Assembly: GCF_016757755.1 (NCBI RefSeq)
Contig: NZ_CP068437.1
Location: forward strand, 1 to 64,000
DNA length: 64,000 nucleotides
Source of the DNA: Shewanella sp. KX20019
Lineage (GTDB): Bacteria; Pseudomonadota; Gammaproteobacteria; Enterobacterales; Shewanellaceae
Direction: 5' to 3'
The position numbers and the translations under genes were made by a program. The notes beneath the pieces were generated by a model. That model was not told where the DNA came from. It saw only the letters and a list, made by a program, of their open reading frames with translations, and searched no databases. Of this stretch, positions 43,133 through 51,529 are shown piece by piece (positions within the stretch are counted from its first letter, which is position 1; every line of letters begins with the position of its first letter).

Positions 43133-43259
43133 TTCTGCTTGGATATCATCACTTTATACACGCGGCTTTCAGCAATGCTAGTGCTGCGACAAATCTAGAG
43201 TTTTCCCCCCCTTGTGATAGACTGAGCCAGCGTCGATATATAACAATAAGGTAACCCTC

Positions 43260-44582
43260 ATGGAACAGTTAGCACATCTTTATCGTGACCATATTAGCGA
43301 GTTAAATAGCCGCGTGGCCGATATCACTTCTCGTGAAAACTTGTCAGGTCTGGTGATCCATTCTGGCCAACCGCATAGACAGTTTTTAGATGATATGGAC
43401 TATCCATTTAAGGTGAACCCTCACTTTAAAGCTTGGTTACCGGTAACCGATAATCCTAACTCTTGGTTAGTGGTTAATGGCCGAGATAAACCGACACTCA
43501 TTTTTTATCGTCCTGTTGATTTCTGGCATAAGGTTGCCGATGAACCAACCGATTTTTGGGCTGAGTATGTTGATATTAAATACCTTACCAAGGCCGATAA
43601 AGTGGCAGAGTTTTTACCAACGGATATTGATAATTGGGCTTATATTGGCGAGCATTTAGATGTTGCTGATGTACTTGGGTTCACAAGGCGCAATCCTGAT
43701 TCCGTCTTAAGTTACTTAAACTATCATAGAGCCAATAAAACGGCCTATGAGTTGGCCTGTATGAGAAAGGCCAATAGCATTGCAGTCGCCGGCCATCAAG
43801 CGGCAAAGACGGCATTTTACAATGGCGCCAGTGAATTTGAAATCTTGCAGGTTTACCTTAGCGCTATTGCGCAAGGTGAAAACCAAGTGCCCTACAGCAG
43901 TATTGTGGCACTAAATGAAAATGCGGCGATATTGCATTACACCGCCCTTGAGCAAACAACTCCCGCACATAGACACTCTTTCTTGATTGATGCTGGCGCT
44001 AACTTTCATGGCTACGCCTCAGATATCACTCGAAGTTACGCATTTGAAAAAAATATCTTCGATGATCTTATTACCGCGATGGACAATCTGCAGCTGCAGA
44101 TTATTGCCATGATGAAACCCGGTGTGAACTACGCTGACTTGCATGTTGCAACTCACCATAAACTGGCACAAATACTGATTGATTTTGATGTTGTTTCAGG
44201 TGATGCCAACGGCTTGGTTGAGCAAGGGATCACCAGTGTGTTTTTCCCACATGGGTTGGGGCACATGCTTGGTTTACAGGTTCATGATATGGGTGGTTTC
44301 CTTGCTGATGAAAAGGGCGCCCATATTGCTGCACCCGAAGCTCATCCATTTTTACGCTGTACCCGCACCTTAGCTGCAAACCAAGTACTAACAATTGAGC
44401 CGGGGGTTTATATTATCGACTCCTTATTGGCTGGGTTGAAACAAGATAAGCGTCAGCAACAGATAAACTGGCACACCGTCGATATCTTGCGCCCTTTTGG
44501 TGGAATACGTATTGAAGATAACGTGATCGTGCATAGTGACCGAACTGAAAATATGACCCGAAACTTTGGCCTTGATCGATAA
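43260..44582 (+). CDS. pepQ: Xaa-Pro dipeptidase PepQ
   Basis: PepQ hydrolyses X-Pro dipeptides in the cytoplasm using two Mn2+ ions. The product has 440 residues (E. coli 443), with metal ligands in LIDAGANFHGYASDITRSY, HGLGHMLGLQVHD, a conserved Glu in LTIEPGVYI and a final GGIRIEDN. In E. coli the order is fadBA divergent from pepQ-yigZ-trkH-hemG; here the pepQ, yigZ, trkH, hemG order is kept but fadB is 11 kb away. The 127-base gap upstream contains no terminator for the preceding cluster that I could see. Confidence 0.97.
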   Translation: MEQLAHLYRDHISELNSRVADITSRENLSGLVIHSGQPHRQFLDDMDYPFKVNPHFKAWLPVTDNPNSWLVVNGRDKPTLIFYRPVDFWHKVADEPTDFWAEYVDIKYLTKADKVAEFLPTDIDNWAYIGEHLDVADVLGFTRRNPDSVLSYLNYHRANKTAYELACMRKANSIAVAGHQAAKTAFYNGASEFEILQVYLSAIAQGENQVPYSSIVALNENAAILHYTALEQTTPAHRHSFLIDAGANFHGYASDITRSYAFEKNIFDDLITAMDNLQLQIIAMMKPGVNYADLHVATHHKLAQILIDFDVVSGDANGLVEQGITSVFFPHGLGHMLGLQVHDMGGFLADEKGAHIAAPEAHPFLRCTRTLAANQVLTIEPGVYIIDSLLAGLKQDKRQQQINWHTVDILRPFGGIRIEDNVIVHSDRTENMTRNFGLDR

Positions 44583-44638
44583 AATATGAGCTGTTTAACT
44601 ACAGTCTTAACCTTGAAAAATTAAATGAGTCACCTATT

Positions 44639-45250
44639 TTGAGTGAAAGTTATCTTATCCCCGCAGCCGAACTTTTGATTGAAGAAGAGATAAAGAATAG
44701 CCGGTTTATCTCTTATGTATTTCACTGTTCATCTGCCTTAGAGTTTAAGTGTGTACTTACTAACTTGAAGGTTGAATACCCTGGTGCTAACCATTATTGT
44801 TATGCATTTGTGGCAGGGGCACCGGATGACAGTATCAATATTGGCTCGAGTGATGATGGTGAGCCGTCAGGGAGTGCGGGGAGACCAATGCTCGCTTCAC
44901 TACAAGGCTCTAATATTGGTGAGATCGGTGCTGTCGTTATCCGTTATTTTGGTGGTACTAAATTAGGTGTCGGTGGATTGGTTCGGGCCTATAGCTCGGG
45001 GCTTAAAAAAGGGCTACCTCAACTAGAGACTCAACTAAAACAGATCCGTTACCCTGGGCAGTTGGTGTGTGACTATCATCAATTAAAAGATGTTGAACAC
45101 CTTTTTTCACTGTTTGATGTCGTTATTGAGGACAAGGTCTTTACCGAGCAAATAACAATTCAATTTGCTATCCCCAAACACTTAAAAAAGGATTTGAACC
45201 AAGAATTAGCAACCATTAGCCAAGGACTGTTAATTGCAACCTATGAGTAG
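44639..45250 (+). CDS. yigZ: YigZ/IMPACT family protein
   Basis: A 203-residue member of the IMPACT family; E. coli YigZ belongs to it and its exact role is unclear. The N-terminal domain shows EEEIKNSRFISYVFHCSSA, DDGEPSGSAGRPMLASLQG and VIRYFGGTKLGVGGLVRAYS (shortened), the conserved core. The start is TTG 44639, because translation from it gives SESYLIPAAE, matching the known YigZ N-terminus. The nearby ATG 44625 opens only a five-codon frame that stops at 44640-44642, overlapping the TTG. There is no good Shine-Dalgarno sequence for the TTG, so coupling to this mini-frame is possible. Confidence 0.9.
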   Translation: MSESYLIPAAELLIEEEIKNSRFISYVFHCSSALEFKCVLTNLKVEYPGANHYCYAFVAGAPDDSINIGSSDDGEPSGSAGRPMLASLQGSNIGEIGAVVIRYFGGTKLGVGGLVRAYSSGLKKGLPQLETQLKQIRYPGQLVCDYHQLKDVEHLFSLFDVVIEDKVFTEQITIQFAIPKHLKKDLNQELATISQGLLIATYE

Positions 45251-45351
45251 AGTGTATAGGTATACGATTACTGTAAGTAAATCGGTTGTGAACATTATAA
45301 CGAAGTATGCGAAAATGCATTTGAGCAAAAATGCGCTAGCAATGGGATCCA

Positions 45352-46809
45352 ATGCAATATAGAACAATAATAAGAATTACCGGCCTATTGATGGGGTTGT
45401 TTTCCTTGTCTTTACTTCCGCCAGCCCTTGTTGCTGTTATCTATAAAGATGGCGGCGGCATGGCGTTTATTCAGGCGTTTGTCTTGTGTCTCATACTTGG
45501 GTTTACCCTTTGGTATCCTAACCGTCGTCATCGTAAAGATCTGCGTACCCGAGAGGGGTTTCTGTTAGTTGTGCTCTTCTGGGTAGTGCTTGGCTCCATC
45601 GGTGCAGTGCCGTTCATTTTCTCCGGTCAACCCTCGCTTAGTCTTACCGATAGTTTTTTTGAATCCTTCTCTGCACTAACGACCACTGGTGCCACTGTTA
45701 TTGTTGGGTTAGACACTCTCCCTAAAGCGATACTATTTTATCGACATCTGCTGCAGTGGTTAGGTGGGATGGGGATTATTGTATTAGCCGTCGCCATTTT
45801 ACCTGTGCTTGGCGTGGGTGGAATGCAGCTATATCGCGCTGAAACGCCAGGGCCGGTTAAAGATAGTAAGATGACGCCGAGAATTGCAGAAACGGCTAAG
45901 GCGCTTTGGTATATCTACTTAGCCCTAACTGTAGCGTGTGCTGTCGCTTATTGGGCTGCGGGTATGGATGTCTTTGATGCAGTTTGTCATTCGTTTTCAA
46001 CTATTGCGATAGGCGGATTCTCCACTCATGATGCCAGCATGGGTTACTTTGACAGCCCCGCGATAAATATGGTTTGTGTGGTATTCTTGCTAATAGCGGC
46101 ACTGAATTTCAGCCTCCATTTTGCCGCTTTTTCTCGTCGAGGGATCAACCTTAAAGTCTATTTCAAAGATGCTGAATTTAAAGTATTGATCGTTATTCAA
46201 TTGGCGTTAACTACGATCTGTTTTGTGACTCTTTACCATTCTGGTATTTATGACTCTCCTGAAGAAACGTTAGATTATGCACTTTTTCAGGCTGTATCAG
46301 TGTCGACAACAGCTGGGTTTGGTACCGAAAGCTTCCATTCGTGGCCGCTGTTTTTGCCTATTCTGTTGATTTTCTCTAGTTTCATCGGTGGTAGTGGTGG
46401 TTCGACGGCTGGTGGTATTAAGGTGATGAGAGTTATCTTACTGTTGTTACAAGGCTCACGCGAGCTTAAGCGCTTAGTGCATCCTCGCGGCATGTTTTCA
46501 ATTCGAATTAGTGGTAAGGCGCTGCCCGATCGGGTTATCGATGCTGTATGGGGGTTTTTCTCTGCCTACGCTTTAGTATTTGTGGTGTGTATGCTCATTT
46601 TAATGGGGATGGGCATGGATGCGATTACGGCATTTAGTGCTACTGCCGCTTGTCTAAATAACCTAGGGCCTGGCTTAGGTGAGGTTGCGAGTAACTACGC
46701 CAGCATTGGCGACGGCGAGAAATGGGTGCTGTTATTTGCGATGCTATTTGGTCGTTTAGAGGTCTTTACCTTATTGATCTTGTTTACCCCTACATTTTGG
46801 AAAAATTAA
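45352..46809 (+). CDS. trkH: Trk potassium uptake protein TrkH (first copy)
   Basis: TrkH is the membrane-spanning K+ channel subunit of the Trk system; it needs TrkA to gate it. The 485-residue product has the four pore-loop repeats with selectivity-filter-type motifs: ALTTTGATV, STIAIGGFS, STTAGFGTE and ACLNNLGPGLGE. The pore block SSFIGGSGGSTAGGIKVMRV is typical. It follows yigZ as in E. coli. A second TrkH paralogue lies at 48642-50084 next to trkA, so the two may differ in ion preference or expression. Confidence 0.95.
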   Translation: MQYRTIIRITGLLMGLFSLSLLPPALVAVIYKDGGGMAFIQAFVLCLILGFTLWYPNRRHRKDLRTREGFLLVVLFWVVLGSIGAVPFIFSGQPSLSLTDSFFESFSALTTTGATVIVGLDTLPKAILFYRHLLQWLGGMGIIVLAVAILPVLGVGGMQLYRAETPGPVKDSKMTPRIAETAKALWYIYLALTVACAVAYWAAGMDVFDAVCHSFSTIAIGGFSTHDASMGYFDSPAINMVCVVFLLIAALNFSLHFAAFSRRGINLKVYFKDAEFKVLIVIQLALTTICFVTLYHSGIYDSPEETLDYALFQAVSVSTTAGFGTESFHSWPLFLPILLIFSSFIGGSGGSTAGGIKVMRVILLLLQGSRELKRLVHPRGMFSIRISGKALPDRVIDAVWGFFSAYALVFVVCMLILMGMGMDAITAFSATAACLNNLGPGLGEVASNYASIGDGEKWVLLFAMLFGRLEVFTLLILFTPTFWKN

Positions 46810-46917
46810 AAAATTTACAGCACGACATTGATTGCTAAGCTAGCTTTAATCATTCAGCATTACGTTAAAGTCGTGGGCCCTTGGCCATAATTTGAATCTG
46901 AAAATAGCAGGAAGTTA

Positions 46918-47445
46918 ATGAGTAATACACTAGTTATCTATTCAACAGTTGATGGTCAAACCAAAGCGATTTGTGAACAGGTTAAAAATATTAATCAAGA
47001 ATTTGGGGCGACGGTAACGCTGGCATCGCTAGATGAAGCAGAAAGCATGGGCTTGGCTCAATTCGACAAGGTCTTAGTTGCTGCAAGTATTCGATATGGT
47101 AAGCATAGACCAGAGCTGTATCAGTTTATTAATCGTCACCATGCCGTATTGAGTGCGAAGACAAATGCCTTTTTCTCGGTGAATGTGGTGGCGAGAAAAC
47201 CCGAGAAAAACACTCCTGAAACTAACCCTTATATGAAAAAGTTTCTGGCGCTTTCATTGTGGCAACCACAACAGCTCGGAGTGTTTGCCGGCAAAATTGA
47301 TTACCCCAAATATCGACTATTCGATAAGACAATGATCCGTTTTATTATGTGGATGACAAAAGGGCCAACGGATACTAGCGGTACATTTGAATTTACGAAT
47401 TGGACTCAAGTCGATGAGTTTGCCCGTAGCTTTGCAGAGCGGTAA
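46918..47445 (+). CDS. hemG: Menaquinone-dependent protoporphyrinogen IX dehydrogenase HemG (first copy)
   Basis: HemG is a flavodoxin-like enzyme that oxidises protoporphyrinogen IX to protoporphyrin IX, the penultimate step of haem synthesis, passing electrons to quinone. The 175-residue product has the FMN-binding start LVIYSTVDGQTKAICEQV, the family block FFSVNVVARKPEKNTPETNPYMKKF and the ending YPKYRLFDKTMIRFIMWMTKGPTD (each shortened as quoted). Length fits E. coli HemG (181). It follows trkH as in E. coli. A second copy lies at 48029-48571; which one is the main enzyme is not decidable here. Confidence 0.88.
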   Translation: MSNTLVIYSTVDGQTKAICEQVKNINQEFGATVTLASLDEAESMGLAQFDKVLVAASIRYGKHRPELYQFINRHHAVLSAKTNAFFSVNVVARKPEKNTPETNPYMKKFLALSLWQPQQLGVFAGKIDYPKYRLFDKTMIRFIMWMTKGPTDTSGTFEFTNWTQVDEFARSFAER

Positions 47446-47478
47446 TGATTATCAACGCCAGCCTTGGATATTACTGAT

Positions 47479-47508
47479 AAAAAAGCCTGCGATTGAGCAG
47501 GCTTTTTT
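47479..47508. terminator. Bidirectional terminator between hemG and the ArsR-type gene
   Basis: AAAAAAGCCTGC (47479-47490) and GCAGGCTTTTTT (47497-47508) form a perfect 12-bp stem with a six-base loop and A/T flanks. It lies between convergent genes. Confidence 0.93.
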
Positions 47509-47524
47509 ATGTCGCTAAATTAAC

Positions 47525-47842
47525 TTAAGCGCAATACTTGCGATGTAGTATCGAAATAACTTCGGTAACTTGCTCGTTCTTTAGCGTGTAAAACACCACT
47601 TGTGAGCTTTTACGGGTAGCGACTAAGTCTTCTGAACGTAACACCGCTAAATGTTGTGATAATGCTGATTGGCTTAGTGGTACCGTTTCATTTAATTCGG
47701 TCACGCTTAACTCTTTATCTAGGAGTAAACATAAAATCATTAACCGGTATGGGTTTGCAATTGCTTTTAGCCATTTTGCAGCACACTGGGCATTAGTCAC
47801 CATTGCACTTACATCGATTTCTTTTTGCATACGGTTACTCAC
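47525..47842 (-). CDS. HlyU/BigR-type ArsR family repressor
   Basis: A 105-residue winged-helix regulator. The recognition region VPLSQSALSQHLAVLRSEDLV and the segment ANPYRLMILCLLLDKELSV match the BigR/YgaV/SqrR/HlyU group of repressors, which sense sulfane sulfur or oxidation through two cysteines. With the GTG 47842 start these fall at Cys38 and Cys104, exactly the numbering of the HlyU pair, which supports that start; AAAGG lies upstream of it. The ATG at 47830 is a possible alternative. Targets are unknown; the nearest are hemG paralogues on both sides. Confidence 0.88.
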   Translation of the reverse strand: MSNRMQKEIDVSAMVTNAQCAAKWLKAIANPYRLMILCLLLDKELSVTELNETVPLSQSALSQHLAVLRSEDLVATRKSSQVVFYTLKNEQVTEVISILHRKYCA

Positions 47843-48028
47843 TTGATAGCCTTTAATTAGTTTATTCTAATTGAGTTGGCGGTATAAAACAATATACCTA
47901 TGCCGTGCAAGGATCTCAATTTTTGATGTTGATAATATGAGCTGTGCCTAATTTGTGATCCATTCTCCTGTTAAATCGTTGGTTTGCTGCAACAATGAAA
48001 TCAATATGAAATCTTCCGAGTTGGAATA

Positions 48029-48571
48029 ATGAATAAATCAGTATTGGTACTTTACTACTCTCGTGGCGGTCATACCGCTAGGATTAGTCGCGCGATTGCC
48101 GACCGTATCGTCAGCGAAGGGCATCAGTGCGATATGATGCATATTAATGAAGCGAAGGCTGAAGGGGTTGATTGGTCTAAATATGATGTTGTCGCGTTGG
48201 GCGCTTGCGTGCTTTACGGCTCATATCATAAGTCGGTGTTTGATTTCGTTACTGAGCATCAAGCGGCATTTTCGGCGAAACCAGCCAGTTTCTTCAGCGT
48301 TAACGTAGTAGCACGTAACCCAGAGAAACGTGTTCCTGAAAATAATAAGTACCTACAGAAGTTTATTGAGCTTTCGCCTTGGAAGCCACTCGATGTAAAG
48401 GTGATTGCAGGCAAAGTTGATTATCCATCATGGCGTTGGTATGACCGTTTAATGATCCAATTCATTATGAAAATCACTAACGGCCCAACCGATCCCAAGG
48501 CTGTTATTGATTACACCGATTGGGACGATGTGAACGTTTACGCTAATCATCTGTTGAGCTTGGCGAAGTAG
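48029..48571 (+). CDS. hemG: HemG-like menaquinone-dependent protoporphyrinogen IX dehydrogenase (second copy)
   Basis: A 180-residue paralogue of the protein encoded at 46918-47445, with the same blocks: LVLYYSRGGHTARISRAIAD for the flavin phosphate, FFSVNVVARNPEKRVPENNKYLQKF, then GKVDYPSWRWYDRLMIQFIMKITNGPTDP (shortened). The SRGGHT motif fits flavodoxin-type phosphate binding better than the STVDGQT of the first copy, and length is closer to E. coli HemG. It is transcribed alone and converges on the second trkH. The two copies differ at many positions, so duplication is not recent. Confidence 0.87.
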   Translation: MNKSVLVLYYSRGGHTARISRAIADRIVSEGHQCDMMHINEAKAEGVDWSKYDVVALGACVLYGSYHKSVFDFVTEHQAAFSAKPASFFSVNVVARNPEKRVPENNKYLQKFIELSPWKPLDVKVIAGKVDYPSWRWYDRLMIQFIMKITNGPTDPKAVIDYTDWDDVNVYANHLLSLAK

Positions 48572-48593
48572 TTTCGCTTGATAAGTTAAATCA

Positions 48594-48618
48594 AAAAGCC
48601 GTATTTGATGCGGCTTTT
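48594..48618. terminator. Bidirectional terminator between second hemG and second trkH
   Basis: AAAAGCCG (48594-48601) pairs with CGGCTTTT (48611-48618) around a nine-base loop; it lies between convergent genes. Confidence 0.8.
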
Positions 48619-48641
48619 AATGTGTCCTGTCCAGAGATGCG

Positions 48642-50084
48642 TTAATACTTCCAGAAGCTAGGGTGGAACAACACCGCGACGGTTAAGATCTCCAGCCGTC
48701 CTAGTAACATCCCAATTGAAAGCGCCCATTTTGCCGTATCGGGTAGCGTCGCGAAATTGCCCGCAGGCCCAATTGTCTGCCCCAGCCCAGGTCCAACGTT
48801 AGTAACAGCAGTAATCGCACCGGTAAAACTGGTGACCGGATCTAACCCCGTCAGCACTAATACGATAGATAAGCCCACTATGACCATGGTAAAGAGCAGG
48901 ATAAAAGTGACTAGTGAGCGCACAATATCATCTCTGATAATGCGGTTGTTATAGCGCTCTTTAAACACCCCGTTAGGATGAAATTGTTGTTTGAGCTGCT
49001 CACGCATTATCACGCCAGCGATTTGGAAACGGAAAATTTTAATGCCTCCAGATGTCGACCCAGAACAGCTACCAACAAACATTAGAAATAGGAATACGAT
49101 ATTTGCAACTGCGCCCCAAGCGGAGTAATCCGTTAAGCCATACCCCGTGGTCGTTACAACTGAGACAACATTAAAGCTGGCTAGGCGAAGGGCATCAATA
49201 GGAGCTATCTCTCGGCTGGTCCATAACCAAAATGCCACTAATGAAGACACTAAAATGATAAATGTTAAAAAGCCTTTTACCTGGGCATCATTCCAAACCT
49301 TTAGGGACTTCTGCTGCACCATGTAGACAAACATTAGTAGCGGTAGACCACCTGCAAGCATAAAGGTAATGCCAACCCAGTGTGCTTGATTAGAGAACGC
49401 AGCCATTGAATTATCTGAGGTGGAATAGCCACCTGTTGAGAGGGTTGTCATGGCGTGGTTGATGGCTTGAAACCAATTCATACCGCTGTTGTGGTAAGCC
49501 AGAAAACATAAAAAAGTCAGTAGGGCGTAAACAATAAATAGGCTCATTGCCATATGTTGGGTACGGGGAGTTGCCTTGTCGCCCCAATCTGAAGATTCTG
49601 TTCTAAACAGCCGCATGCCACCGACATTTAGAAATGGCAGCACGGCAACGGCCATCACGATAAATCCAATGCCACCGAGCCATTGTAATAATGAACGCCA
49701 AATCAGAATACTATGATCCATACTGTCGAGACCTGACAGTACAGTTGAGCCTGTGGTGGTGATCCCTGACATGGTTTCAAAAAAAGCATCGGTGTAATTA
49801 ATGCCGTGATACAAGGTAAAGGGTAGTGCGGCAAATAAGCTAACGATAAACCAGGTAAGGCTAGTTAGCAGGAACATGTCTCGTATGTTGAGGTGCAGTT
49901 TCTGAGATTGACCTTGGTGCATACAAAAGCTGGCTGCGGTACCAGCAACCAAGGATGAAATCATGAATGCACCGACGGTCTCTTCACCGTAGTAAAGTGC
50001 AAATGCACCGGGGATCAACATAAACGCAGTTAGCGTTGACAGAAAAATCCCCAATATAAACAGCAGAGGCCGATAGTTCAGCAT
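48642..50084 (-). CDS. trkH: Trk potassium uptake protein TrkH (second copy)
   Basis: A 480-residue paralogue of the first TrkH with the four pore motifs: GITTTGSTVLSG, TLSTGGYSTSD, VVTTTGYGLTD and ITAVTNVGPGLGQT. The pore block FVGSCSGSTSGGIKIFRFQI differs from the first copy, where GGSGG replaces GSCSG. It lies 28 bases downstream of trkA on the same strand and is probably co-transcribed with def-fmt-rsmB-trkA. It is thus the copy most directly tied to TrkA by context. Confidence 0.95.
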   Translation of the reverse strand: MLNYRPLLFILGIFLSTLTAFMLIPGAFALYYGEETVGAFMISSLVAGTAASFCMHQGQSQKLHLNIRDMFLLTSLTWFIVSLFAALPFTLYHGINYTDAFFETMSGITTTGSTVLSGLDSMDHSILIWRSLLQWLGGIGFIVMAVAVLPFLNVGGMRLFRTESSDWGDKATPRTQHMAMSLFIVYALLTFLCFLAYHNSGMNWFQAINHAMTTLSTGGYSTSDNSMAAFSNQAHWVGITFMLAGGLPLLMFVYMVQQKSLKVWNDAQVKGFLTFIILVSSLVAFWLWTSREIAPIDALRLASFNVVSVVTTTGYGLTDYSAWGAVANIVFLFLMFVGSCSGSTSGGIKIFRFQIAGVIMREQLKQQFHPNGVFKERYNNRIIRDDIVRSLVTFILLFTMVIVGLSIVLVLTGLDPVTSFTGAITAVTNVGPGLGQTIGPAGNFATLPDTAKWALSIGMLLGRLEILTVAVLFHPSFWKY

Positions 50085-50112
50085 GGTGTTGCGTTAAGCT
50101 CCGAGGACATGT

Positions 50113-51522
50113 TTAAAAGAAGAAGGCGCTTGGTTGGAATAGTTTTTCTACTTCACCGATAAACTTCTTATTTACTAAGAATAGAATGACATGGTCACCT
50201 TGCTCAATAACGGTTTTGTCATGTGCCATCAAGACTTCTTCATCCCTGACAATTGCACCGATAGTGGTGCCAGGGGGTAATTTAATATCGCTTATTTTCT
50301 TACCAACAACTTTGGAGGTGTTTTTATCGCCGTGGGCAATGGCTTCAATGGCTTCAGCGGCGCCACGTCGAAGTGAATATACGTTACAAATGTCGCCTTG
50401 GCGGATATGGGTCAATAAAGCTGAGATCGTGGCTTGTTGAGGAGAGATTGCGATATCAATATTGGCCTCTTGCACAATATCTACATAGGCTTCTCGCTGA
50501 ATAAGCACCATTACTTTTTTGGCGCCCATACGCTTAGCAAGCAGTGCGGCCATAATATTGGCTTCATCGTCATTGGTGACCGCAATAAATACGTCAGTTT
50601 GGTCTATGTGCTCTTCAAGTAATAACTCTTGATCTGAGGCATCACCACAAAATACCGTGGTCTTTTCGAGTTTTTCTGACAACTCTTCGGCGCGTTCTTG
50701 CTTATGTTCAATCAGTTTCACTGAGTGGTTACGTTGCAGTTGCTTTGCTAAGCCAAGACCAATGTTACCGCCACCGGCGATCATAATATTGCGATATGAG
50801 TTATCGAGTTTTTGCATTTCACTCATGACCGCACGGACATGGCGACTATCGGCAACAAAGAATACTTCGTCATCAGCTTCAATAATCGTGGTGCCACGCG
50901 GCATGATCGGTCGGCCCTGCCTGAAAATTGCAGCAACCCTGGTATCAATATTGGGCATGTGCTCTCGCAGCGCAGCTAAAGCATTACCGACAAGCGGACC
51001 ACCATAATAAGCACGAACGGCAACCAGACTTAATCTGCCTTCAGCGAACTCAAGTACCTGCAATGCGCCAGGGTATTCAACTAAGCGGCCAATGTAGGCG
51101 GTGACGAGTTGTTCTGGTGCTATGAGTTCATCAATAATAAAACCGCCTCGATGGCGATTTTCTGAATGCTTGGTTTCGCTATCAATAAATAACTTGTCGC
51201 GAAGATTCAGGTACTGCTCAGAACGAATTCGGGCAATTTTAGTTGGGGTGCCAAAAAGTGAATAGGCAATTTGGCAAGCGGCCATATTACACTCATCGCT
51301 ATTGGTGACGGCAATGAGCATATCGGCGTCTTCAGCCCCAGCTTCCTTTAATACATCTGGATGGGCACCGTGGCCTACTATCACGCGCAAATCGTACTTA
51401 TCTTGCAAGGTACGTAAGCGCGTTTTATCGGTGTCTACAATGGTGATATCGTTATTTTCACCCACTAAGTTCTCGGCCAATGTGCCGCCAACCTGTCCCG
51501 CACCCAAAATGATAATTTTCAT
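50113..51522 (-). CDS. trkA: Trk system potassium transporter TrkA
   Basis: TrkA is the cytoplasmic NAD(H)-binding gating subunit of the Trk K+ uptake system. The 469-residue product has two RCK modules, each with a Rossmann motif: MKIIILGAGQVGGTLAENL at the N-terminus and IMIAGGGNIGLGLAKQL near residue 235, each followed by a TrkA-C domain. It is about 11 residues longer than E. coli TrkA (458), with a short extension at the C-terminal end (GEVEKLFQPSAFFF). It lies seven bases after rsmB, in the conserved def-fmt-rsmB-trkA operon. Confidence 0.97.
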   Translation of the reverse strand: MKIIILGAGQVGGTLAENLVGENNDITIVDTDKTRLRTLQDKYDLRVIVGHGAHPDVLKEAGAEDADMLIAVTNSDECNMAACQIAYSLFGTPTKIARIRSEQYLNLRDKLFIDSETKHSENRHRGGFIIDELIAPEQLVTAYIGRLVEYPGALQVLEFAEGRLSLVAVRAYYGGPLVGNALAALREHMPNIDTRVAAIFRQGRPIMPRGTTIIEADDEVFFVADSRHVRAVMSEMQKLDNSYRNIMIAGGGNIGLGLAKQLQRNHSVKLIEHKQERAEELSEKLEKTTVFCGDASDQELLLEEHIDQTDVFIAVTNDDEANIMAALLAKRMGAKKVMVLIQREAYVDIVQEANIDIAISPQQATISALLTHIRQGDICNVYSLRRGAAEAIEAIAHGDKNTSKVVGKKISDIKLPPGTTIGAIVRDEEVLMAHDKTVIEQGDHVILFLVNKKFIGEVEKLFQPSAFFF

Positions 51523-51529
51523 TGCCGTA

